In this document: one piece after another, positions 34,601-44,305 of the stretch
How positions within the stretch are numbered: the first letter of the stretch is position 1
Layout: the number at the start of each line of letters is the position of its first letter
Notes under the pieces: generated by a model
Databases searched by the model: none
What the model saw: only the letters and a program-made list of their open reading frames with translations
What the model was told of the DNA's origin: nothing
Assembly: GCF_932526225.1 (NCBI RefSeq)
Contig: NC_064037.1
Coordinates: 18,204,471-18,268,470, forward strand
Length of the DNA: 64,000 bases
From: Nematostella vectensis
Lineage: Eukaryota > Cnidaria > Anthozoa > Actiniaria > Edwardsiidae
Reading direction: 5' to 3'
Program-made: the position numbers and the translations under genes

Positions 34601-35427
34601 TTCAAGCAAAAAGGAAGGGATGTGATATGTTATTCAGTAAATATGTTTTTTTTTATTCTCAAATGAAAAAAACTCGTACCAGACGACAGATTTTTTTACT
34701 GATACGGAACTATGCCCGCTGCTACGGAACTACCCCCACCATGTGCAAACAGAAAATACCATATAAATCAATGAAATTTGAAAATGTGTAGTCTCTTCTG
34801 TGCATATTATATGCATAAGTTAATTTGCAGTCGTCTCAGAAAAAATGAGCATTGGGCACTCCGCAAAAAAGAGCAATTTTAATATGAAGTGATACGGATT
34901 TGGTCATCGTACTGTATTCGTAATAAAAAAGACGAAGCGTTCAAAACATTCCTTTCCTAATATAATCCCCTCCCTTACAGTATTTATTATAAGTCCAGCG
35001 CTTACTTCACTTAGCGGAGATATCGACTAAAGCTTGTAACGCTTTGAGTGAGCCAAAGTGAATATCAGTTAGCCCTGAGTCATACGTTCCCGTTCGCCGA
35101 ACCGTTAGTTTGGATCTGTTCACGAACAGCCTAGCTGTTCGCGAAAGTTTCGCGTACATATGTTCGAGAGCGGTACTGTAAGTATACTGTGTGTGTAAGT
35201 ATATTATAATAATTGAATAATTTAGTTGCTAAATTAATGAATTGTTTGATTCTTCTTATCTTTTGAAACTATTAGTTTAAGCATTTTCTTATTCTTACCC
35301 CTCGAATGGATCATAACCATCACGCATCTGCTGAATCTTGACAATCTCAATTTATTTGCAGATTAAAAACACTTCTAAAATCAAAAAGATGAAGAAGAAG
35401 CAGCTGAGATACATAGAAAATAGATAG
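28620..35427 (+). CDS. CCDC86: CCDC86 homolog (coiled-coil domain protein 86), four exons
   Basis: Exons 28620-28708, 29492-29621, 31974-32048 and 35362-35427, all with GT-AG introns and matching phase, encode 119 residues. The start MASSKNDVKN is followed by IPRGKPKSGRVWKSEKKK, the diagnostic N-terminal motif of the conserved CCDC86/Cgr1-like domain. Then come LHSSWKKKQKDRLQLKLL, a charged helix RRKRTMEKQKRREENERKSQ, VVQV, and the ending IKNTSKIKKMKKKQLRYIENR. Vertebrate CCDC86 is a nucleolar and perichromosomal protein; yeast Cgr1 in the same family acts in 60S ribosome assembly. The protein is much shorter than the human one, which has a long disordered N-terminus, so this is essentially the conserved core. 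A CG-richer stretch lies just upstream (28505-28560). Introns 2 and 3 are swollen by minisatellites and a TIR element. Confidence 0.88.
29765..29885. repeat. Short tandem repeat 'TTTGCATGGTTCG' in CCDC86 intron 2
   Basis: Roughly ten units of about 11 bp, GTTTGCATGGTTC with variations. Open frames on both strands across it are repetition artefacts. Confidence 0.8.
30715..31015. repeat. Tandem repeat of about 65-70 bp in CCDC86 intron 2
   Basis: Four to five diverged units with GGCATCTTGGTTGCTGGCTG and TATAGCGGTTGTTATA followed by GGGTCTGTAGT. Confidence 0.75.
31115..31738. repeat. 34-bp minisatellite in CCDC86 intron 2
   Basis: About 18 copies of GATAGAGAAATCATTTAGAT plus AAATAATGAATAAA, with few substitutions, ending about 235 bp before exon 3. 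Confidence 0.9.
32165..32449. repeat. Minisatellite 'AAGTATACTGTGTGTGTAAG' in CCDC86 intron 3
   Basis: Irregular units of about 28-31 bp containing TATATTATAATAAGTA and ACTGTGTGTAAGTA. The array resumes after the TIR element at 35179-35215, showing the element was inserted into it. Confidence 0.8.
33365..33898 (-). pseudogene. Unrecognised ORF remnants inside the TIR element
   Basis: Two minus-strand open stretches, 33898-33677 (starts MLLKRQRKIIIYVDQASLKE, charged, beta/alpha mix) and 33604-33365 (ARQALEMLIQHVESHLGYES), are separated by about 70 bp and in different frames. They could be exons or one broken gene. No family recognised. Confidence 0.3.
34241..34420 (+). CDS. N-terminal fragment of a tyrosine-recombinase-like (Crypton/DUF3504) protein
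   Basis: ATG at 34241 gives MAAKQSTTRFQSLDSSIEEF, then IDGHENENTKKKTKHDVALF and HEFLVLKGETRQMEEL before similarity fades. The pattern N-TKKKTK-D-x3-F-x2-F/W-L-x-L...R-x-MEEL is how the N-terminal SAM-like part of Crypton-derived proteins begins. The catalytic core is absent, so it is a fragment or a first exon. A promoter-like segment with ATTGG motifs precedes it (34070-34200). Confidence 0.35.
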
Positions 35428-35579
35428 AAACATTTTGTACCTATTTGTATATGTTTTTAGATTGAAGTTTACCAAGTTTCTCATCTCATCAAAAGACTGA
35501 AAGTTTTTTATAGCTCTGAGGAGATATATGCCTTTGTTCAATAAGTTTTACACACACTGCCAAACCAAACGAGTAAGGG

Positions 35580-36450
35580 TAACCCAAAATAAGGAGTACA
35601 GAGGGTTAATCCACAGTGACCATTGATATTGGGTTAACACAACTCGCTATCTTGAGTAAGCACAACCCTTGGTTTGGGTTAACCTGACCCAAATTTTGGG
35701 TAAGCGCTGCTCGTTACCCAAAGAACTGGGTTACGGTTACTCAAGATTTGAGTTACGACAACTCATTGGGAATGAATCCATATTAACCCATTATATTGCG
35801 AAAAGAGCCCAGTTACCCAAATTTTTGATTAAGCGCTACTCGACCATTGCGTTACGACAACTCGTTGAAATTGCAATCATATCTAATCAAATATTTAATA
35901 CATCATTCTAGTTCTACTAGCATAAATCTAGTACAAGAAAATGCCAACACAATATCCCAACTCCAAGGTTTATTTAGATGTTTTTATTGGGGCTTGTTAA
36001 CGTGCATAAACCGAGCTCTCTCGGATGTGTTAAATACAAAAACTTATCTTGCATCAAAATAGAGAACATTTTGAATCTGGGCATTTTCATACATTTTCTT
36101 TTTGGACTGATTCGTTATGAAATTCTGAATCAAATTGTGTTAATAAATTGAACTTTGATATTTGACAATTTTCTTGTTCATTTAAAAAAAACCGTTTATC
36201 AATCAGTCGCTGCAGGAAGCCAGGAGGAGTTGATTTGCTCAACTACTGTAATTCTACCCTAATTACCTCATGCAGCCAGAATGTAGAATGCTTGACATCC
36301 AGCAGCTTTTGTTCTTAAATTAAGAATGAAATTGTGTTCATAAATTCAATTTTCAATTTTCAATTTTCTATCATAAAAAAAACGTTTAACAATAAGTTGC
36401 TGCAGGAAGGCAGGAGGAGTTGATTTGCTCAACAAATCGTATTATGGGTG
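35580..36450. repeat. GGGTTAACCC-rich repeat and a duplicated 120-bp segment
   Basis: 35580-35850 contains many short forms of GGGTAAC and TTACCCAA in both orientations (ACCCAAATTTTGGGT and ACGACAACTC repeats); a related block lies at 42690-42890. Then 36115-36255 is repeated at 36320-36440 (GCTGCAGGAAGCCAGGAGGA then GTTGATTTGCTCAAC). No gene in this interval. Confidence 0.65.
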
Positions 36451-36578
36451 CAGGTATCTTCCTGCCATCATGGATGCCAAGCAAGCATTTTTGAAGAAAC
36501 AAAAAAAAAAGCTCTGTATTCCTGGAGGATACTCAAACATAAAAATATAATACACGGCGATTAGGCAAAGTGTTGCCT

Positions 36579-39500
36579 TTACATATCCTTAACGTCACAT
36601 ATCTGTTGCCCATTGGCAACAATAGAAACACTTTCTCGGCTTTCAAACTCTCCAGATACCAGAATCTTTGGCGCTTTGCTCGACAGCTCCATCGTACGAA
36701 TGTCACTCTCTGCCTGTAAACGTTAAAACAAAGACTATAAATAAATGAAACTAATAAATAGTAAATAACATTGTGGGGCTGGGTCATTATGTGAGGCCAA
36801 ATTTTCAAACGTCACTATCGCCCAATGTGCACCAAATTGCTTTGATAACACATCTTAAACTGTAAATTCCTGGCAGTGGATTTATTACCCTGTCCAATTT
36901 CGTGTGTTCTTTAGTCTGTTCTGATTAATGATTAAATCTGATAGCACTCGATAAGTATAAAATGAACATAAAAAAACATGGAAATGAAGCATATGAGCTT
37001 ACTGCAAATAAGTTTGATTTGCCATTGTGTGACCAAACACTTAGGAAATTTGACTATGCTTCCAAGGTACCAAGCCCCCAAGTCAATCATAACTTATATG
37101 TTTTGATACCTGGATCGAAACATCAAACAATTTGCTGTGCTATGTATCTAGGAATAACCTTTATAAAAATGAAGGTTTTGTTAAGATTACTGTTTCCGAT
37201 GCAAATGGACTGCGAGCCTGCTAAATTCACTATTTGAGAGGTGCTGTTGGTGGTACGGAAATTCTCGTCAAACCAACTTTAGATATTGTGCATTCGACCT
37301 TTAGACCATGTGAAAAGAGCAAGGAAATTAGTTACTAAAAAGGAAAATGTGCCAATATCTCAGAATTCTCCTTACAAAGATTTTTATAAGACTTCCTCTA
37401 GTGTTGTCCATGGTCGAATGTACATAAGTTTGTCAAAAATATTCCTACAGCGAACAGCATTTCACAAAATAGTGAATTCAACAGGTTCACCATTCTGTTG
37501 CAAAGGAAACAGCAATGTAAACAAACTCTGCATTTTCATAAAGTTCATTCCTTAGTAGCTATACGACACGGATAAATGGTTTGAGGCTCCAATCCCTGTA
37601 GCAAAAGATACAAATTAAGATTGACTGGGTGGTTGGGGACTTCGGAAACAGTGTTGAATCCCCTTATGATGTCCATCTTTCTAGTGGATCTCCCAGCAAA
37701 CATAAATAAACCAGCTCCTAAGTATTTTTCACTAACACGCTGGATGCATCTTTTGGCTTTTCCAATCCATCCTCAGCACATGATTTTCCACATGAAAGAG
37801 CAAAGCTTTCGGTTTTTACTCAAATTCCTTTTGTGACAATACTGTAATTTTATGTAAATTTTGTTTGTGCCTCAGGAAAGTCAAAAGATGCAGCAGTAAA
37901 ATATTCATGTATTTACTTACAGGCACAATTTCGATGAATTCTTTCTCCTCTTTCTTTTTGCTGTTTTTGCTATGCAGCAAGAAGGGCAAAATAGCCAGGG
38001 CAACCGCACATTTTTCGCCTAAACAAAAAGGCAAGACTAGGTATTTATATGCAACTTGAAAAGAATGTAAGATAAGTGAGCAGTAAGATTGGACTATCTA
38101 CTACTATTACTCCTGCTCATTGACATGGAAACACAACTGATAACTTACCTTTCGATGGCTCAACATCATCATCATTGTCCCAAGGAGACCAAGGTAGCCG
38201 TCTAACACCGTCTTTGTGGCTTAAATTTTGTGGCTTTTTGCCAAATTGAGGATGCCATCTACCATTTGCTCAAGGTTTGAGCGAAGTATGGCAGACACAT
38301 CAAGGACTCCCAGCACCCGCTTAAACTCTTCAATAATCTGTAATAGAAACACTTTTCTCAATAATGATACTCTTGGATGTTTACCTAAAGTAAAATAGCC
38401 AAAGTAGTTTCAAAGTCACTTGCACTCCATGAGATGTACCAACTGGATATTTGAGTAAATACAGTAGCATACAGTATGATACTCTAAAAAAGCCCTTTCT
38501 ATAAAAAGTGAATATCTATAGCAATTGGTTGTTTTTCACTATTTGATAGAATTCATGAAAATCCCACAACAAATGTGTGTGCAGTAACAAGCCAAATATT
38601 GTTAAATTTTAAACTTTTGAAAACAATTAAGCATTCACCAAATAGGACATTAGTGTTTCATTATAAGTTGGGCTCAACTATCTTGAGCCATGGTCAATAC
38701 CATGGCTGATGGGCATAAATACTGTACATTTACCTGGTTGCAGTCAAACAATGCAGGATATTCCGATTGAATATCCCGTATATTGGGGTTCGAATTCATC
38801 AAACGCCTTCTGTCGGGGAAGGTCAGCGCCATACGCCTGTTGACCTTCTTAAAGTCAGGAGTCCGTCGCTCCCACTCATTTTGGAGGGACTCCTTATGCC
38901 GTTGCATAGACGCCTCATCCTCCCCCTCAGGGTATGGTGGCTCCCAATTCAAAGCCCCTCTTCTGACATGTTGGGCCGTCTTTTCTGCACTTGTTTCTAT
39001 TTTCCGTTTGTGAAGAACAACCTCCGGGTCTTCTGGCACCTTCTTGCGGTCATTTTTGAATTTATCTGCTATCTTGCCATACCACGAGTCCTACCACGAG
39101 CCATACCACGAGTCATACCACGAGCCATACCACGAGCCATACCACGAGCCATACCACGAGCCATACCACGAGCCATACCACGAGTCCTACAATGAAATTC
39201 AGATGGTAATATGTGAGTGGCCAAAGGCAAGTGAAGCGATTCATAGATTTATTCTTATTTGGACTGGTATGTAAGCACACTCAGCTGCCATAAGCAATGA
39301 TAATCCATTATTTCATTACCGATAAAAATAAAGCATTATCAGTCAACTATGCATGTGATTAGTTAACAAAAAGATCACATTTTTGTGTACGTTTATCCTC
39401 TAATAGATGCAGATGCAGCAAATTATGAACAAAAAAGGTATGCAATGAGATACGGTTAAGGTAATTCCCTTGAAATAGTTCTACAACCCAGATTTTTTTA

Positions 39501-40788
39501 AAACTTGGCATAAACAATATTGAAGTTAAGGGATTTCAAAAAATGTATTTAAAAAATGGGGGTACTGACCTCGTTTTCACAGGGGCGTAGAGTTGACGCG
39601 TTTTTACTGATCGTGCAAGAAAAAATCCCAACTCTTGGTTTAAAAAAGAGCGCCTATAGTCTTTAGAAAATTAAGTTCTGTTTGTCGAGCTGCCAAAATC
39701 CGATCTCCTAAACAATAACCCGTAGTATGTTCAAAACAAATCACATTTTAAGAGATCGCACTAAAAGACATTGTTTTCGACACTATTCATACGGTAAAAG
39801 GCGCCATTTTGAAGTATTTTTACGGCTTTTAAGAGAAATAACAAAATTTCTACAACCCAACTTTTTTTCTTATTTTAGTATATCATTTTTCCGTATATAT
39901 TTGAGCAAATAAAAAATGGGGGTAACCGACTTCTGTCTTCTGTCAAAGCGATTTTAAGTAAAAAACGCGCGCCTTTTGCTGTGTTTTCTTGTACAACTGT
40001 GGCGCGCGCGCACTTAATACACCGGAAAATTCGAACAAAAGCGCGCGCCACTATGCGCAGAAGGGGTGCGCAGTGCAATTCAAGGGAATTACCTTAAGTT
40101 GTGACATCTGTGCATCTATTTGAGGAAACATGAACATAACTGATAATGCCTTTTTTTATTGATTACAATTAGGATACACCATAATTGAAGACTTACATAT
40201 CCTGAACCAACATATTTGTCTTTCAAAAATGGGTAGGTTCTGATTATTTCCAGTGCAAGTGCAGTCATCTGGTCCCTTGTGGGATACCTTTAAAAAAATC
40301 AAAACATTGTTACCACTTGGTGAACTTGTTCAATTTTCAGATAAGAGATTATTGACATCCATAATATTGATGCAATACAAATTGAAAAGAAATTATGTTA
40401 GAGTATACATTGATAAATAGCACCAATCTGAGTCCCTGAAAACTTTGCCTTCTAATGGAAAATAAAAATAGTTTTTTTTTAAATGAGTATTTCCTTTACT
40501 TGATGTTGTTATACAACCACCTCTTTCCTAGCTGCCGCTACAACAGTGAACATTACAATTAACATGCATCAACATATTATTTTTATTGTAATTAGACAGG
40601 ACCACCTACCAGGTGAACTGGGAGTAGTCCTCCACAATCCTTTCCACAACAGCTGTGCGGAGCTTTGTTGTAAGCTCTTGCTTATTAGCAAGAGCGATGT
40701 TAACATCTGCCCTACTAATGTAGATGGCCAAGGTGTCTTTTCTTTGAGTACCACCGATGGTGATGGTGATGCCATGGCAGGTCTTTTT
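36579..40788 (-). CDS. SAMD3-like cnidarian multicopy family gene, six exons (possibly broken)
   Basis: Minus-strand exons with GT-AG borders and matching phase: 40788-40610 (ELTTKLRTAVVERIVEDYSQ), 40287-40197 (YPTRDQMTALALEIIRTYPF, LKDKYVGSGY), 39186-38734 (DKFKNDRKK..., RRGALNWEPPYPEGEDEASM, RRLMNSNPNIRDIQSEYPAL), 38337-38149 (IIEEFKRVLGVLDVSAILRS; RLPWSPWDNDDDVEPSK in another frame), 38018-37921 (CAVALAILPFLLHSKNSKKK) and 36713-36579 (KAPKILVSGEFESRESVSIV, TAA at 36579). The YPTR-x-Q, KFKN-R, GED-S and YPALF motifs match large uncharacterised or SAMD3-like protein families of cnidarians and fishes. Function unknown. Exon 39186-38734 starts with a 12-bp tandem expansion containing a TAG, and exon 38337-38149 needs a frame change, so it may be a pseudogene. 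The 5' end is not identified. Confidence 0.55.
36962..37560 (+). pseudogene. Degenerate coding relic related to 43103-43330
   Basis: Plus frames include RKFDYASKVPSPQVNHNLYV and IPGSKHQT, then after changes of frame CEPAKFTI and ILVKPTLDIVH. A counterpart at 43103-43330 reads RRFDTVSRIPNHPFKHNSYL, QGSDHQT, and GEPGKFTIREVLF. The shared order shows both come from one element or gene family. The product is not recognised. It lies in an intron of the SAMD3-like gene on the opposite strand. Confidence 0.35.
39075..39186 (-). repeat. 12-bp tandem repeat at an exon edge (SWYG codons)
   Basis: Nine units of GGCTCGTGGTAT (minus strand), encoding Gly/Asp-Ser-Trp-Tyr. They follow directly after the splice acceptor TTTCATTGTAG at 39187-39188. 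One unit has TAG in place of TAT (39091-39093). That TAG is followed by the same GACTCGTGG as the true acceptor. Confidence 0.85.
39460..40093. mobile_element. 634-bp MITE with TTAA target duplication
   Basis: GGTAATTCCCTTGAA at the left and its inverse TTCAAGGGAATTACC at the right, flanked by TTAA (39456-39459, 40094-40097). Inside, two copies of CTACAACCCA and of AAAAAATGGGGGTA lie about 360 bp apart. It sits in an intron of the SAMD3-like gene. Confidence 0.8.
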
Positions 40789-41263
40789 CTATAATACATT
40801 AAAAAACTCTTTTGCGCATTGAGGAAATAGTGTTCGCACCGACTTCTAGTTCACAGCTTGCTGGATATTTATCGGTTCTTGTAGAAGAGCACCTATCTGA
40901 ATTCCAACGAATCCATAACCGGAGGGCAATTCCAAAGTAGCACTACATGGTTCATTACCCAAAGCATTTGCTTAGGTATTAAGGTTTAGAAAGTGTTCAG
41001 TACAAGGGTAAAGGTGTGTCCAGTGGAAAGGGGGAAGGTTTGCAATGGGTATTTTGAAAAAGGTGCTAAAGTTTTTCAAAAAACTGAGAAAGAATTTAAG
41101 CTGTTAAGTGACTTTTAAGCTTTTGCTTGAATTTTTAAATGTTTCAGATGTCTGTTGTCACCCCTAGACATCTTTGTTAACCACTAAAGAGCTTTTTTTT
41201 GCGGCCATTTGCAATAAGTTCTAATCTATTGGTTAACCTAATTCATAATTAAATAAATGTTGT

Positions 41264-42071
41264 TAATTTTCAGAACTGGACCACTTGTGAGAAACTGGTC
41301 AATGCGCTTTGAAGCAAAGTATTATTATTTCAAAAGGCTTGTTGATAGAGTGAACAACTTCAAAAATATCACTTACTCATTAGCCAAGCGCCACCAAGCT
41401 CTTCAATGCTACCTCCTACAGGCCTCAAATAATGCCACAGCACTAAGAAGATATTTAGAGGTTGGATCAGGTAATTGCAAACTCAAATTAATACAAATTA
41501 AACACAAGATAAAGATTTGGAGTATTAATTTCAAACTCAGAGGAATTTTTTTGGTCCTGAAAGGTGGGATCCAGGATTTACCAAAGTGGGGGGAGAGGCA
41601 CCAATATATGGAATAACATATGATGAGTGGTAAATTGGTGATTTTAATCTCCTGCTATATGCATTTCTTCTAAAGTTCCTTGGATCTGCCACTGTGTTTT
41701 TAAGAAATATATAATTTTGATTGTTTCATGAAGTAAGCTTAGCATTAAAAAAATAAATATTTTTTCCAGGGCATCATGGGTCAAAGTACGTGCTACAAGA
41801 GGGGAAGCATTATTGTAACAGCTTTGCATCATGGGGAACCTTTATTTGGGAAAAATTTGCAAAGTGTTACTTGTAGATGGTGCATCTGTTGTGCTTGAGT
41901 ACTTCAAAGCTCGCAATGATGGCTTTGTAGAACATCTGAATGCTTACAGAGTTACTACTACAAACGAACAAGGTTTTGTTAGGCAGAGAGACTTGTTTGA
42001 CTTCCAACCACTAGACATAGTAACTGGGTATGGCCGCTATGTCAACCAGCTTTTCGTTGTACTACGGTACA
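41264..42071 (+). pseudogene. Fragment of a multicopy gene with 'MRFEAKYYYFK' motif
   Basis: Exon 41270-41469 reads TGPLVRNWSMRFEAKYYYFK, RLVDRVNNFKNITYSLAKRH, QALQCYLL, ending VGSG at a donor. Exon 41770-42071 reads ASWVKVRATRGEALL, TAA, then MGNLYLGKICKVLLVDGASV, VLEYFKARNDGFVEHLNAYR. The GPL-x2-x-W-x-MRFEAKH-x-YFK, NFKNI-x2-LA-RHQ and SWVKVR motifs are shared by many uncharacterised, probably transposon-linked proteins of cnidarians and fishes. The in-frame TAA at about 41817 and a phase mismatch between the exons indicate decay. A repeat of the 'ggatctgccactg' type separates them. Confidence 0.45.
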
Positions 42072-42689
42072 GGTTAGATTATCTTCAATGAAATAATCTC
42101 TTTGTTAAATACATATTTGTGTCCCGAAGAATGAAACATAAGGGCCTGTAATCTGCAACTTTTGCTCAAGGGAGGACCTCCCTTACCTCCCTCCCCACCC
42201 ACCCCAATATTTTTCAAAATTGCAAATAAAAAAAAAATTAAAAAATAAATAAAAATATAAGGAAATAACCAGAGGGATGTAGCTTACCTTTAAGGGGTAT
42301 ATATTTGTGTCAATATAGGGTATATATGTACATATCTTGTTAAATAAACCTGCATTTTTCCAAGGGATACAAAAAAGATTCTATTACTATACAAGTTTGC
42401 TGGTAAACATAAGCCTAAAAATACTAGTACATTACAGTAAATTTTTTCATAAACCTGTGAAATACTCTTTAGCTTTATATCTTCTAGTTCTTCTTTAGCA
42501 CGAATACACTCTAATGTCTTTTGTTAGAGCTTGACTCTTTGGTTTTTGAGAACCACTTTATCTTGTTGCCATTTGAGTAAATTATACACAAGTTTATGCA
42601 GTAACTCATAACTCCGATAACATTTTTTACCAATCTACACTTTCCAAAACAATGGTCCTCTAACCAATTTATTCTTCTTAATCGTTCTT

Positions 42690-43085
42690 TTGGGTAAAAC
42701 TCACTTTTACCCCAAAAATGAGTAATCTCAACCTTGAGTTACCCTTACTCGCTATTTTGGGTAAACCTTACTCGTTATTGAGTTATCTCTATCCAACTCA
42801 AAAACTTGGGTTATCCTTACTCGCTATTTTGGGTAAAACAACCTCTTACCCAAAATACGAGTAACCCTTACCCAAGTGGAGAAAACTAGTTTTTGCAGTG
42901 CACACACTGTATATGACACGTGTTCACACACTGTATATGACACATGTTCACACACTGGATATGACACGTGTTCACACACTGTATATGACTCATGTTCACA
43001 TATTGTATATGACACATGTTCACAAACTGTGTATGACAAATGTTTACACACTGTACATGACATATGTTCACATACTGAATGTATG
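42690..43085. repeat. 'ACCCAAAATGAGTAAC' repeat followed by a 24-bp minisatellite
   Basis: 42690-42890 consists of forms of TTTTGGGTAA and TACTCGTTATT in both orientations. 42898-43085 holds eight units of ACACACTGTATATGACACGT plus GTTC. Because 24 is a multiple of three, all frames appear open on both strands; these are not genes. Confidence 0.85.
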
Positions 43086-43102
43086 TCTATTTTTTTAATT
43101 TA

Positions 43103-43330
43103 AGGAGATTCGATACAGTTTCCCGAATTCCAAACCATCCTTTCAAACACAACTCGTACCTTCTGCTACAGGGATCAGATCATCAAACTGCAGTTAAGGA
43201 TGAACTTTTGAAAAATGTAACATGTGTTTACATTGCTGTTTCTATGGCAACGGAACGGTGAACCTGGTAAATTCACTATTCGCGAAGTGCTGTTCGCTAC
43301 AGGGAAATTTTTAACAAATAAGCTATAGGA
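43103..43330 (+). pseudogene. Degenerate coding relic, partner of 36962-37560
   Basis: Reads RRFDTVSRIPNHPFKHNSYL, LLQGSDHQT, a stop, then GKFTIREVLF in another frame. An AG following a T-rich tract at about 43102 could be an old splice acceptor. See the entry at 36962 for the comparison; function unknown. Confidence 0.35.
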
Positions 43331-43559
43331 TATTGTACATCAGACCTTGGAATTCTGAGATAATGGCGTATTCTTATATTCAGACACTGTTATTTACCTA
43401 CGTTGAAAAAAATCCATACGCTGGCAAAATATTTTTTATTAGTAAAGATAATATGATGCAAAATTGGAATGCACGAGAGTATGTATCAATTGCAATTCTG
43501 AAGGGCAGCATGTAAATCTCTTCCCAATCAAAATCATAACCTGGGAACTCTAGATTATA

Positions 43560-44145
43560 CTTCTGTCACTTTACTTGTGCCGTAGGTATGATAACATTCT
43601 CCGAAACAATATCTTGATAGACAAGTTTTGATGTGACTTTAAGCACGCTTACTATTTTACCTTTCAAGCGTAGTTTTGGATTATACAATCGTAAAGTCAC
43701 TCTTAATTAATCGTATCCAAGGCTTTGGTAACGCATCTAAGATCCCAATCCAAGCAAGAAAATGTTTCGACCCAAAGCTAGTCTTTAGCTCATTCCAAGA
43801 CAACAAGTAGCATTTCATCTAAAACTCTATGGATTCCCAGCATCACATATTCATCATAGAAGCACGATTTCTTATTGATGCAGATATTTTCATTGTTCCA
43901 TTATATTTGTTGTAGAACATCCTCTCTTGTATCAACGTTTACTTTATTACACTTTGATCATTCTTACAGCACTGCATATAAAACTTTGGTCGAAATTTTA
44001 AAGATAATTTGGCTACATTAAACTGACATCCTAAAATGTATTCACCTCCAACAGGAGATAGAAAGAAATCTAGTAACACTATCCAGTCTGCCTTATCTTC
44101 CGGATGTTGAATTCGCCAAATATCTACCAAGTCATATTCTAACAT
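43560..44145 (-). pseudogene. L1-type LINE fragment (endonuclease and RT scraps)
   Basis: From 44145 on the minus strand: MLEYDLVDIWRIQHPEDKAD then LDFFLSP, the end of an L1-like apurinic endonuclease domain (DxWR..HP...). Further on (about 43810-43740) WNELKTSFGSKHFLAWIGIL and DALPKPWIRLIKSD match the N-terminal reverse-transcriptase extension of L1-type ORF2. Stops and gaps between them show that it is decayed and internally deleted. Confidence 0.5.
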
Positions 44146-44305
44146 AAAATGTTTAATTTTATTACAGGACGGGTTGTCGTATTGTTAAGGTTATAGTTAC
44201 GGTCGTCTAGTATTTCATGTTCCTATTAAAAAAAACGGAAGTTCTTTAGTTTTGTTTATCTTTTGAGGATAATTTAGATTTTGTTTACAATTGATGGTTT
44301 CCTTA

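Larger units (their letters stand above)
32450..35178. mobile_element. 2.7-kb TIR element nested in CCDC86 intron 3
   Basis: Ends CAGTACCGCTCGGGAACATA and (minus strand) CAGTACCGCTCTCGAACATA form inverted repeats that extend for about 50 bp through TTCGCGAA-type sequence. The flank is TA on both sides (32448-32449 and 35179-35180), and the interrupted minisatellite matches on either side. Inside are a plus-strand ORF start with a recombinase-like N-terminus (34241) and minus-strand ORFs at 33677-33898 and 33365-33604. The superfamily is unclear; the TA duplication would fit Tc1/mariner- or CACTA-unlike small elements, but no transposase was recognised. Confidence 0.7.

Noticed and set aside
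38767-39195. Plus ORF with PRAIPRAIPRA tail
   Set aside because: Antisense of the SAMD3-like exon and its 12-bp repeat; the minus strand has matching splice sites and family motifs.
42824-43103. Repeated CEHVSYT/THVHTLYM ORFs
   Set aside because: Artefacts of a 24-bp minisatellite, open on both strands.
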